In this document: piece after piece, positions 37,917 to 45,717 of the stretch
Layout: every line of letters begins with the position of its first letter
How positions within the stretch are numbered: the stretch's first letter is position 1
DNA from: Shewanella fodinae
GTDB taxonomy: Bacteria; Pseudomonadota; Gammaproteobacteria; Enterobacterales; Shewanellaceae
NCBI RefSeq assembly: GCF_014651955.1
Contig: NZ_BMXW01000002.1
Span: 310,760-374,759 of the forward strand
Direction of reading: 5' to 3'
Length of the DNA: 64,000 nucleotides
Program-made: the position numbers and the translations under genes
Notes under the pieces: generated by a model
The model's input: only the letters and a program-made list of their open reading frames with translations
The model's database searches: none
Told to the model about the DNA's origin: nothing

Positions 37917-39791
37917 CTAACCAACCTGTCCAGCAGCCTTCGTCTGAATTTCAGCACTTTTCTTACGTAGGTTTTCCTCGGCAGCCTTTTGTTGATGTAA
38001 TTCCATTGCCTCTTTCGGGATCAAACTGATCAGCTCAATGCCCGTCGGTAAATCTTTAGTATCTGCGGTTACCACAAACACTTTACCACCTTTCATATAA
38101 GCCAGAGGTATGACTGTTTCACCATAGCGCTCACGGAAGTTATGAAAGGTAAAGGCATCGGTAATGTTGGTACTTTTAATCACGCCATCCCGCGACATCA
38201 GGCTATGCAGGCGCGCATAAGAGACATTGTCACTGAACAAGCACATGCGGCGCAGATAAGACTCCGATAACTGGTGCCTAGCACTGCCAACATTGCTGTC
38301 ATTAGTACTGACACCAAACACTTTTTCTGCGCCAAAAATATCTTGAAAATGAAAAAATACCACGGGATTAAGTTGCTGGTAAGGCGACAGGATCAACACT
38401 CGGCCAATGCCACTGAGATCCAAATACGTTTCAGCATGCTCAGATACCGGGTTGCCGAAATAGACCTGAATATTGTCCATTCTCGCTTGGCGCACGTTAT
38501 CCCAGTTACTGTCGGCAATAATCACTTTAATGCCCTTGCCTACCAAAATCTTGGCAAATTCCCGGGCAAACTTTGAGCCGCCAAAGATCAGCAAGCCTTC
38601 GGCGCTATCGGATTTAACCCCCAACCAATTAGCCCAACGTCTGGCTGTCAAAGACTGAAACACAACAGTGCCAATAATGATCAGAAATACCAGTGGCACC
38701 AGCGCATCAGCGCCTTCGAAGCCACGGCTCTCCAGTTTAATTGCAAACAGAGAAGATACTGCTGCCGCCACAATGCCCCGTGGTGCCACCCAGCTCAGGA
38801 ACCATTTATCACGGGCACCAAGCGATGTCCCAACACCGGAAATCCACACGCTGAGTGGCCGAGCCAAAAACAGTACCACCAGTAACACGCCAATACCGCC
38901 CCACCCCAGATCAACCATAGCGTGGGAGTCCAATCTGGCCGCCAGTAAAATAAACAGTGCCGAGATCAGCAACACCGTCAGCGTTTCTTTAAATTCAAGA
39001 ATATCGGCAATATTGACACCGCGCATATTGGCTAACCAAATGCCCATCACGGTAACCGTCAGTAACCCCGACTCTTCCTGTAGTAAATTCGACCCGACAA
39101 AAATACCCAACATAATCGTCAGTACGGCAGTATTGGTCAGATAGTGAGGTAACAGATTGCGTCTGAGGATAATGCCCACCGCATAGCCAGCAAGAGCCCC
39201 TAGGCCAAACCCTATCCCCAACATCGAGCCTAAGGCGGTCAGTACATGTGATGTCTGGTCACTGCTAACGGTAATGTACTCGAACACCAATACCGCCAGC
39301 ATAGCGCCTATTGGATCGATCACAATGCCTTCCCAACGCAGAATATTGGCTAACTGTGCTTTCGGCCGTACGGTGCGTAGCATGGGCACAATCACCGTTG
39401 GCCCAGTCACCACCACCAAAGCACCAAACAGTAACGCTAGCGGCCAGTCAAACCCCAACATGAAATGTGCTGCTGGCGCAATACAGCCCCAAGTGATGAA
39501 GGTGCCAACAGATACCAAATGTGTCACCATTCGGCCATGATCTTTAATCTCCTTGAAATTCAGCGTCAGCGCCCCTTCAAACAGGATAACCGCCACCCCA
39601 AGCGAGATGATGGGAAACAACAGATCACCGAAGATAGCATCAGGTTGCAACAATCCTAAGCCCGGCCCCAGCAGCAGTCCACACAACAACAACGGCAGAA
39701 TCGCAGGCAAACGAAACAACCAACCCAACCACTGGCAGATCAATGAAAGCACGCCAATAAAGGCCAGCATGGCGGTAATTTTTTCTACCAT
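37917..39791 (-). CDS. CPA1-type cation/proton antiporter with RCK (TrkA-N) domain
   Basis: 624 residues. About twelve membrane segments form the Na+/H+ exchanger domain (to about residue 390): ILPLLLCGLLLGPGLGLL, VTGPTVIVPMLRTVRPKAQL and WEGIVIDPIGAMLAVLVFEY, with the ion-binding Asp in the last. The C-terminal part from about 400 is a Rossmann RCK domain (GLLIFGGSKFAREFAKILVG), usually regulated by nucleotides. CPA1 members with this layout exchange Na+ or K+ for H+; the ion is not readable here. AGGAG lies 9 nt before the start. Confidence 0.92.
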   Translation of the reverse strand: MVEKITAMLAFIGVLSLICQWLGWLFRLPAILPLLLCGLLLGPGLGLLQPDAIFGDLLFPIISLGVAVILFEGALTLNFKEIKDHGRMVTHLVSVGTFITWGCIAPAAHFMLGFDWPLALLFGALVVVTGPTVIVPMLRTVRPKAQLANILRWEGIVIDPIGAMLAVLVFEYITVSSDQTSHVLTALGSMLGIGFGLGALAGYAVGIILRRNLLPHYLTNTAVLTIMLGIFVGSNLLQEESGLLTVTVMGIWLANMRGVNIADILEFKETLTVLLISALFILLAARLDSHAMVDLGWGGIGVLLVVLFLARPLSVWISGVGTSLGARDKWFLSWVAPRGIVAAAVSSLFAIKLESRGFEGADALVPLVFLIIIGTVVFQSLTARRWANWLGVKSDSAEGLLIFGGSKFAREFAKILVGKGIKVIIADSNWDNVRQARMDNIQVYFGNPVSEHAETYLDLSGIGRVLILSPYQQLNPVVFFHFQDIFGAEKVFGVSTNDSNVGSARHQLSESYLRRMCLFSDNVSYARLHSLMSRDGVIKSTNITDAFTFHNFRERYGETVIPLAYMKGGKVFVVTADTKDLPTGIELISLIPKEAMELHQQKAAEENLRKKSAEIQTKAAGQVG

Positions 39792-39945
39792 AAAGTTTAA
39801 CTCCTGGTTGTTTCCGTGGCATCAGGTAGACACCGACTACAGTTAACATACGTGAACATCAAAAAGAATGTAACGAAACCTGGCCCTACCCAAGGTTGGT
39901 CTGAGGTATAAGATATTAAACTCGATATTTATGAACGATAAATAA

Positions 39946-39973
39946 CAAAAAACCTGCCCAATGGACAGGTTTA
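39946..39973 (-). terminator. Terminator of the tRNA-Asp transcript
   Basis: On the minus strand AACCTGTCC/GGGCAGGTT (one wobble pair, 3-nt loop) followed by TTTTTG, 6 bp beyond the decayed tRNA. Confidence 0.82.
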
Positions 39974-39978
39974 AATGT

Positions 39979-40045
39979 TGGCGGGCTGAACTCGAACCCG
40001 CCTAGAGTGGCAGGCCGACATTCTAACCAACTGAGCTACCACCCC
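39979..40045 (-). pseudogene. Decayed tRNA-like sequence, probably a former tRNA-Asp copy
   Basis: The 5' half GGGGTGGTAGCTCAGTTGG followed by TTAGAAT is almost identical to the tRNA-Asp gene 44 bp upstream, and it then reads GTCGGCCTGCCAC where tRNA-Asp has ACCGGCCTGTCAC. After the anticodon loop the 3' anticodon stem is TCTAG instead of a complement to TCGGC, the variable loop is missing, and after the T loop (TTCGAGT) several bases are lost before CCCGCCA. Length with CCA is 67 nt, too short for a standard cloverleaf. The anticodon position now reads GCC (Gly). I read it as a tandem duplicate that has lost function. Confidence 0.7.
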
Positions 40046-40089
40046 AGTTAAATCACCCTATGAGGTGTTATTAATTGTTTACGATCGAC

Positions 40090-40166
40090 TGGCGGGATGG
40101 ACGGGACTCGAACCCGCGACCCCCGGCGTGACAGGCCGGTATTCTAACCAACTGAACTACCACCCC
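40090..40166 (-). tRNA. tRNA-Asp (GTC)
   Basis: 77 nt with encoded CCA. Acceptor GGGGTGG pairs with CCATCCC (one G-U), discriminator G as expected for Asp. The D arm is GTTC...GAAT, the anticodon stem-loop CCGGC-CTGTCAC-GCCGG has anticodon GTC, and the T arm is GCGGG-TTCGAGT-CCCGT. It follows dnaQ and the TIGR03503 gene on the same strand; E. coli likewise has a tRNA-Asp gene (aspV) beside dnaQ. Confidence 0.97.
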
Positions 40167-40280
40167 AACTAATCGTTGCGAATAATAAGGTAGCACATTG
40201 AAAATCGTCAACAATTTTTTACCAACCATCAGCTATTGAGTCAATTTTCATACAATGAGCGACAAAATATTGTACGAAAA

Positions 40281-41594
40281 CTAGGGTTGCTTTTCGTCTT
40301 CATCCGGCATCGATAGATCAATATCCTGTAACTCAGGAGCTTGCGCCTGCTCCCGTTGCTTCGCCAACATCTCCTGCTCCGCCGCCGCCAGCGCCTGTTT
40401 GAGCAACGCCCGTTTACGCATAAATAGCATCAACGCTAAACCCACAACCAGCAGTACACTGTTGCCCACGATTATCCACAATACCGCATCGTCTTTGGCT
40501 TGTTGCTCTTCTTCTGACGCTTCTTTGGCCTGAATGGCAGCAATCACCTCTGGACTTGGAGGTGGTTCTGGTGGTGACACATAATTGAAGAACCGTTCGG
40601 GTAAGGTCATGACGATCTCACGTCCGGCCCAATTAGTGCTGAATAATGTCCCTTTAATACGATAGCTGCCAAACTCGGTCACCTGCGGCAGTTCCAGCGC
40701 ATGTTCAGCTTGCGCTAAATCGCGTACCGTCAAAGATAACTGGAATCCCGCTGGCCCGACGATATCCAGCTGGAAATAAGTTTCTGCCAGTTGTAATTCC
40801 TTGGTATCCACAAACAACTGCAAACCCCACGGCTGCTCTCGGGGATTATCTGGGGCCTTCACCTTGATATCCGCCGGTTTGGGAGACAATACAAATGTCT
40901 GTTGATATTCGCGCTCAAATACCGCATTTTCCACTTTTAATTCAAGTGAATAGTGGCCCCAAGGCTGGTTGAGGTTAATGTCTGCGGTAAAGATCCCATC
41001 GTCTGGACGCTCGTCCAGCTTCTCACCATTATCTTGGTAACTGCCAACCGTAAGAGTTCCCGCTGCAAAATTCTCATCTTTAGGCTGGTGCTCAGAAATG
41101 AATTTCGCGTTCCATTGCAGCATATATTCAAGGCCGGGCAAGCGCATTTGCAAATTATCGCCGGTAAGCCCAGCAGTAAGCTTAAGACGCTCCCCCTGAT
41201 ACAAAGGTTGTGGCAAAGGATCGGCCCAAATACCGAGTTTTGAGACCTTAGTGATTTGTGAACCAGGCACGACTCTACCCAGCAACTGCCAAGGGCCCGG
41301 TTGGGGATTTTTTATCTGGATCATATCGCCGCTGATACTGTCTTCCCAACGTACCGACTCGGGGTGTCGACTGGCATACCATTTACTGCCATCGGGCAAT
41401 ACCACCACCACTGGTGCCGAGCCATACTCCCGCTGTATCACCAATGTGATTTCATCCACCATATGATCAATGCGGAAACGGTTCTTTAGCTCAGACGCCT
41501 GTGCCAACGGCAACGTCACCTCTTGCGCCGCATAGACAGGCAGTGCTGCTCCCACAAAAACCAACCATAAACACCAAAGGGGCGAGATTCTCAT
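40281..41594 (-). CDS. TIGR03503 family membrane protein
   Basis: 437 residues. Signal peptide MRISPLWCLWLVFVGAALPVYA, a large beta-rich periplasmic part (about residues 25-350), one transmembrane helix near 372-392 (LWIIVGNSVLLVVGLALMLF) and an acidic, coiled cytoplasmic tail with Glu/Gln-rich helix. The pattern DDGIFTADINLNQPWGHYSL suggests an immunoglobulin-like fold, and the N-terminal WEDSISGDMIQIKNPQPGPW segment is typical of the family in Shewanella and Vibrio. Function unknown. It lies 20 bp after dnaQ and is probably co-transcribed with it. Confidence 0.82.
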   Translation of the reverse strand: MRISPLWCLWLVFVGAALPVYAAQEVTLPLAQASELKNRFRIDHMVDEITLVIQREYGSAPVVVVLPDGSKWYASRHPESVRWEDSISGDMIQIKNPQPGPWQLLGRVVPGSQITKVSKLGIWADPLPQPLYQGERLKLTAGLTGDNLQMRLPGLEYMLQWNAKFISEHQPKDENFAAGTLTVGSYQDNGEKLDERPDDGIFTADINLNQPWGHYSLELKVENAVFEREYQQTFVLSPKPADIKVKAPDNPREQPWGLQLFVDTKELQLAETYFQLDIVGPAGFQLSLTVRDLAQAEHALELPQVTEFGSYRIKGTLFSTNWAGREIVMTLPERFFNYVSPPEPPPSPEVIAAIQAKEASEEEQQAKDDAVLWIIVGNSVLLVVGLALMLFMRKRALLKQALAAAEQEMLAKQREQAQAPELQDIDLSMPDEDEKQP

Positions 41595-41614
41595 GCTGCC
41601 CGAAATTTCCTGTT

Positions 41615-42349
41615 TTAATTACGCCACAGACACTTACCGGATTTAGCCACCAAATCCAGCCGTTGCTCGTGCATACTCAGTTCATCGGCAGAAGCACTGA
41701 TCACTTTAAGTTTTGAACGATTGTTATCAAGACGGATAATGTCACCTTCGGCACCATCGGTATGCCCACTGTCCAGACTTAAATTAAATTTGGTCTGTCC
41801 ACCAGTCATCGCCAGATATACATCGGCGAGGATCTCAGCATCCAATAAAGCGCCATGATATTCACGACGGGAGTTGTCGATATGATAGCGTTTACAAAGC
41901 GCATCCAGATTGTTTTTCTGCCCTGGATGCAAAAACTTAGCGATGGCCAATGAATCCAGTACTGCACAGAGATCCTTTACTTTCGGCCCTTTAGGCGTCA
42001 GCAATGAAAATTCATGATCAATAAAACTCACGTCGAAGGGCGCATTGTGCGCCACCAGCTCGGCACCATCGATAAATGCAACAAATTCCTCATAGATATC
42101 TTTAAACAGAGGTTCATTGGCGACTTGTTCATTGGTAATTCCGTGAACGGCAATCGCTTCTTCGTCAATCGCCTGCTGTGGATTGATATATTTGTGAAAT
42201 GAGCGGCCTGTCAGACGACGATTGATCACCTCCACCCCACCAATTTCAATAATTCTATGACCTACATATACAGGGCCACCGCTTTGATTCATGCCGGTAG
42301 TTTCGGTATCGAGAATAATCTGACGGGCGGCGCTAGAGACAATATTCAT
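41615..42349 (-). CDS. dnaQ: DNA polymerase III epsilon subunit (proofreading exonuclease)
   Basis: 3'-5' exonuclease of the replicative polymerase. The 244 residues match the family (E. coli 243). IILDTETTGMNQ is ExoI with the Asp and Glu, LVAHNAPFDVSFIDHE is ExoII, and EYHGALLDAEILADVYLAM is ExoIII with His and Asp (DEDDh class). GGQTKFNLSL is at the place of the clamp-binding motif, and the C-terminal tail serves binding to alpha. Divergent from rnhA by 66 bp, as in E. coli. Confidence 0.97.
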   Translation of the reverse strand: MNIVSSAARQIILDTETTGMNQSGGPVYVGHRIIEIGGVEVINRRLTGRSFHKYINPQQAIDEEAIAVHGITNEQVANEPLFKDIYEEFVAFIDGAELVAHNAPFDVSFIDHEFSLLTPKGPKVKDLCAVLDSLAIAKFLHPGQKNNLDALCKRYHIDNSRREYHGALLDAEILADVYLAMTGGQTKFNLSLDSGHTDGAEGDIIRLDNNRSKLKVISASADELSMHEQRLDLVAKSGKCLWRN

Positions 42350-42415
42350 ATTATTTTTGCTGCTTACTCAATAACAACTTAAGATGACTGCTTTGCCGGC
42401 TATGTTAGCAACTTG

Positions 42416-42892
42416 ATGAACGAACTGAAACAGATAGAAATTTTTACCGATGGCTCTTGTCTTGGCAACCCCGGCCCCGGCGGTTATGGCGCGGTCTTAC
42501 GCTATAAACAACACACAAAAGAACTTTCTGGTGGATTCGCGCTCACCACCAATAATCGCATGGAACTATTGGCGCCGATTGTCGCGCTGGAAAGTCTGAA
42601 AGAACCCTGCCATGTCATCCTGACCAGCGACAGCCAGTATATGCGCCAGGGAATAACCCAGTGGATCCATAACTGGAAGCGTAAAGGCTGGGTCACCTCC
42701 GCCAAGACACCAGTGAAAAATGTCGATTTATGGCAACGTCTCGATAAAGCCAGTGAAAAACACCACATCGACTGGCGCTGGGTGAAAGGCCATGCGGGTC
42801 ATCCTGAAAATGAACGTTGTGATGCCCTTGCGCGCGAAGCTGCAGAAGCTAACCCGAAAACACCAGACAAGGGTTATTTGGCTTCAACTTGA
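42416..42892 (+). CDS. rnhA: Ribonuclease HI
   Basis: Removes RNA from RNA-DNA hybrids. The 158 residues contain the four catalytic acids: [17 protein letters not shown] (Asp), [13 protein letters not shown] (Glu), [12 protein letters not shown] (Asp) and [12 protein letters not shown] (Asp). The basic handle [15 protein letters not shown] is present. ATG 42416 was taken; a TTG directly before it is possible and no ribosome-binding site is obvious. Divergent from dnaQ; its last 19 bp overlap the convergent LysR gene. Confidence 0.97.
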   Translation: MNELKQIEIFTDGSCLGNPGPGGYGAVLRYKQHTKELSGGFALTTNNRMELLAPIVALESLKEPCHVILTSDSQYMRQGITQWIHNWKRKGWVTSAKTPVKNVDLWQRLDKASEKHHIDWRWVKGHAGHPENERCDALAREAAEANPKTPDKGYLAST

Positions 42893-43785
42893 TGCGATAA
42901 CTGCAAAAAATCACTACAGAAATCAATAAACGCACTGGCAAGCGGTGTAAAGCTGAGGTGTTTGTGACGGATCAGGTAAAACGGCCGGGTTAACGTCAAC
43001 CCCGCCACATTCACTATCCCGAATTCGCGCCTTGCCAGTTCTCGCTCTATCGTTAGCTCTGATAAAACACCGAGCCCGGCCCCCTGCTTTACCGCCTGTT
43101 TAATGGCATCCGGGGTTGGAAAGCTAAATTTTACTTCCGGGTGTAACCCCAGTTGATTGGCATTGTTAACGAAATATTCTCGGGTTCCCGATCCCTCTTC
43201 ACGCAAAACCCAAGCACAGCCAGACAGTTGCTCTGGTGTAACTTGTTTACCCGCTAACGGATGAGCCGGATGGCAGAAAATGCTTAGCCGGTCCTGGTGC
43301 CATGGCGCGGCCACAATACGACTGTCCAGGCAATATCCCTCAATGAACCCCAATTCGGCACGGAAATCTGCCACCTGCCGCACGACATTACGGGTGTTAT
43401 CGATGGTAAGTTCAATTCTGGCATCGGTGTGCTGTTGACCAAAAGCCACCGCCGCTTTCGTCAGCAAAAAATTGCCGATGGTATTGCTAGCACTGACATG
43501 CAACGTACCCGCCAATAACGCTGCGGGACTGGCGAAAGCAATCTCAATATCCGAGGCCTGTTGTAACACTTTACTCGCCATTGGCAGTAACATACTGCCT
43601 TGCGAATTGAGCAATAAGCGATTGCCGGAACGTTCAAATAAGCGAGTTGCCAACTGACGCTCAAGCTCAGCTAACGCCATAGAGGTTGCTGGCGACGACA
43701 AATTAACCATCGCTGCTGCTTTGGCAACCTGACCACTACGCGCCACCGCCTCAAATACTTGCAGTTGTTTCAGCGTTATCCGCAT
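42874..43785 (-). CDS. LysR-family regulator similar to YeiE
   Basis: 303 residues. Helix-turn-helix [20 protein letters not shown] followed by [20 protein letters not shown]. The effector domain contains [40 protein letters not shown] and [20 protein letters not shown], a pattern shared with E. coli YeiE and related CysB/Cbl-like regulators that often sense sulfite or other anions. The effector here is unknown. It lies next to housekeeping genes, so no regulon is suggested by context. Convergent with rnhA. Confidence 0.88.
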   Translation of the reverse strand: MRITLKQLQVFEAVARSGQVAKAAAMVNLSSPATSMALAELERQLATRLFERSGNRLLLNSQGSMLLPMASKVLQQASDIEIAFASPAALLAGTLHVSASNTIGNFLLTKAAVAFGQQHTDARIELTIDNTRNVVRQVADFRAELGFIEGYCLDSRIVAAPWHQDRLSIFCHPAHPLAGKQVTPEQLSGCAWVLREEGSGTREYFVNNANQLGLHPEVKFSFPTPDAIKQAVKQGAGLGVLSELTIERELARREFGIVNVAGLTLTRPFYLIRHKHLSFTPLASAFIDFCSDFLQLSHQVEAK

Positions 43786-43814
43786 ATGATTTTTCTGCCT
43801 TTCCGACTTGCAAT

Positions 43815-44534
43815 CTACTCTCGTTTCATTCGTCCGGAGTATCCGGCGGTGGCCGCGGGCTGCCAGCCGCTGACGCGTTTTCGCTGGCGATTGGTCAGCG
43901 GTGTTAGCGGCGCTTCAAGCTTACGCGCAACTAACAAGTAAACGGCACCCGTGCCGGGCAACCAACGATGCTGCCATTGTCGCAACAATAAAGGGAAGTC
44001 CCAGTCCGACATAAAGGCGTGATAGCACAAACGCTCATCATGAACCAACTGATACCCCAGTAACCCAAGCCAATCGCGCACCCGTGCGGGCATGAAAAAA
44101 TTACCATTCCAAGGCCAACGTTGTTGATATTTGGGCAGTAATTTTCCTAGATAAGCACTGCTAAATGGATTGATACCACTGATGATCAGATAGCCACCAC
44201 TCACCAGCACTCGGTCAACTTCACGCAGAATGCGATAGGGATCTTGCTCCGATTCCAGTAGCAAATGCATAGCAACAGCATCGATGCTGGCCGATTTGAC
44301 CGGTAACTGGCAATACTCACCGCGTAGCGATGCGCCACACTCTGGGTAAATAGAAAATTGATGTTTTACTGCACACTTGCTACTGTCAAAATCAGCACTT
44401 AACGGACCCAATTGCAGTAAATGATAGCCAAATATTCTCGGCCACCAATACGCCAAAGACAGTTCCAGATCATGACGTAATTGTTGTCCACCGGGAAGTG
44501 CACCCCAGCTTGAGCCATGTAGATCTGGGGACAT
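43815..44534 (-). CDS. SAM-dependent methyltransferase (YafS-like)
   Basis: 239 residues starting MSPDLHGSSWGALPGGQQLR, with GGAGAGG just upstream of the ATG; the frame continues 24 codons further up. GYHLLQLGPL marks a shortened SAM motif I and lacks the usual GxGxG. DAVAMHLLLESEQDPYRIL and REVDRVLVSGGYLIISGINP are typical post-I motifs of class I methyltransferases. Position beside gloB and rnhA matches E. coli yafS. Substrate unknown. Confidence 0.86.
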   Translation of the reverse strand: MSPDLHGSSWGALPGGQQLRHDLELSLAYWWPRIFGYHLLQLGPLSADFDSSKCAVKHQFSIYPECGASLRGEYCQLPVKSASIDAVAMHLLLESEQDPYRILREVDRVLVSGGYLIISGINPFSSAYLGKLLPKYQQRWPWNGNFFMPARVRDWLGLLGYQLVHDERLCYHAFMSDWDFPLLLRQWQHRWLPGTGAVYLLVARKLEAPLTPLTNRQRKRVSGWQPAATAGYSGRMKRE

Positions 44535-44614
44535 AACCTCTCCGATTTGACTACAGCGATAACAATAGCTTAATAATGAACGACTGCTGTAGGCAAGCTC
44601 TGCCACAGCTAAAA

Positions 44615-44628
44615 TTGATTGTGATCAG
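44615..44628. promoter_or_regulatory. Fnr/EtrA-like half-symmetric site between the YafS-like gene and gloB
   Basis: TTGAT-TGTG-ATCAG differs from the Fnr consensus TTGAT-N4-ATCAA at one base. It sits 27 bp before the gloB GTG, where it would act as a repressor site if at all. A single 14-bp match can occur by chance. Confidence 0.35.
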
Positions 44629-44654
44629 CTAGCATGCGATTAAGGAAGTTTCCA

Positions 44655-45470
44655 GTGTCTGCCATATATCCCGCTACCCAGCATCGAAATTTTTCCGTGT
44701 TTCCGATTGCCGCTTTTAACGATAACTATATCTGGTGTATTCAGCCCGCAGCTTCCACGCTTGTCTGGGTGGTGGATCCCGGCGATGCAGTACCTGTGAT
44801 GGAGGTGCTGCAACAAAAACAGCTACAACTCGCAGGCATACTCATCACACATCACCATAGGGATCATACCGGAGGCATTAATCAGTTGTTACGCCATTTT
44901 GGCCAACAGACACCTGTGTATGGTCCAGATAATCCAGCGATTGATAGCATCAGTCATCCTTTTCACGAGGAAGGCCAATACCAGCTCACCGCTGATAATT
45001 CTGAATTATCACTGCAGTTATATCAGGTTCCTGGACATACATTAGATCATCTTGCCTATGTTATCGACGACGCACTTTTTTGCGGTGATACCCTGTTTTG
45101 TGCAGGCTGTGGCCGGTTATTTGAGGGCTCAGCGGCGCAACTGTATAGTTCATTACAAAAAATTGCCAAGTTACCCCAAGATACCAAAATCTATCCTGCC
45201 CATGAATATACCCTTTCCAACCTGAAGTTTGCCGCCATTGCTGAACCTGACAACCAGGCCTTAATCAGCTTTACTGAGCAAGCGCAACAAACACGACAGT
45301 TGCAGTTGCCAACCTTACCCAGCACTGTTGCACGTGAATTAGCGATCAACCCATTTCTGCATTGCGATGATGAACGATTGGTCGCTGTGCTCTCTCAGCA
45401 CTGGCAAACAGTTGCAGATTCTGCCGTGACGCGGTTAAAACTTCTCCGACAGTGGAAAGACAATTACTGA
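44655..45470 (+). CDS. gloB: Hydroxyacylglutathione hydrolase (glyoxalase II)
   Basis: Hydrolyses S-lactoylglutathione to lactate and glutathione, the second step in methylglyoxal removal. The metallo-beta-lactamase motif is THHHRDHTGG, with LYQVPGHTLDHLAYV, LFCGDTLFCAGCGRLFEGSA and IYPAHEYTLSNLKFA supplying further metal ligands. I chose GTG 44655, which has AAGGAAG 6 nt upstream and gives 271 residues; ATG 44634 would add 7. Slightly longer than E. coli GloB (251) because of the N-terminal extension before FPIAAFNDNYIW. Confidence 0.94.
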   Translation: MSAIYPATQHRNFSVFPIAAFNDNYIWCIQPAASTLVWVVDPGDAVPVMEVLQQKQLQLAGILITHHHRDHTGGINQLLRHFGQQTPVYGPDNPAIDSISHPFHEEGQYQLTADNSELSLQLYQVPGHTLDHLAYVIDDALFCGDTLFCAGCGRLFEGSAAQLYSSLQKIAKLPQDTKIYPAHEYTLSNLKFAAIAEPDNQALISFTEQAQQTRQLQLPTLPSTVARELAINPFLHCDDERLVAVLSQHWQTVADSAVTRLKLLRQWKDNY

Positions 45471-45601
45471 TTTCTTGGTTACAATGGGTCGCTTTGGCGC
45501 AGTTCAGTCCGCTATTGAGCTCTGCGCTAGTGGTATAACTTTATGATAATTAAGAAGTACTGCAAAAGTTCGGCCAGCACCTCTCGCCGAAAATAAAATC
45601 A

Positions 45602-45697
45602 TGCCGGGGCACTCCCGGTACTCGTCTGACATGCTTTATCACCTGCGTCAGACAGATCAACGGTGCTGGTTCAATAACATTTTCTGTCACACGACAG
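45602..45697 (+). other. Three hairpins in the gloB-mltD gap, probable mltD leader
   Basis: TGCCGGG/CCCGGTA (45602-45620), GTCTGAC/GTCAGAC (45624-45653, 16-nt loop) and CTGTC/GACAG (45684-45697) follow one another; the last is followed by CTTTTTG and then the mltD ribosome-binding site. Could include the gloB terminator, or form a structured 5' leader. Confidence 0.4.
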
Positions 45698-45717
45698 CTT
45701 TTTGAGGATAGGCGCTT

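Noticed and set aside
39979-40045. A working tRNA-Gly (GCC)
   Set aside because: Anticodon stem, variable loop and acceptor 3' strand do not fold; strong likeness to the adjacent tRNA-Asp instead.
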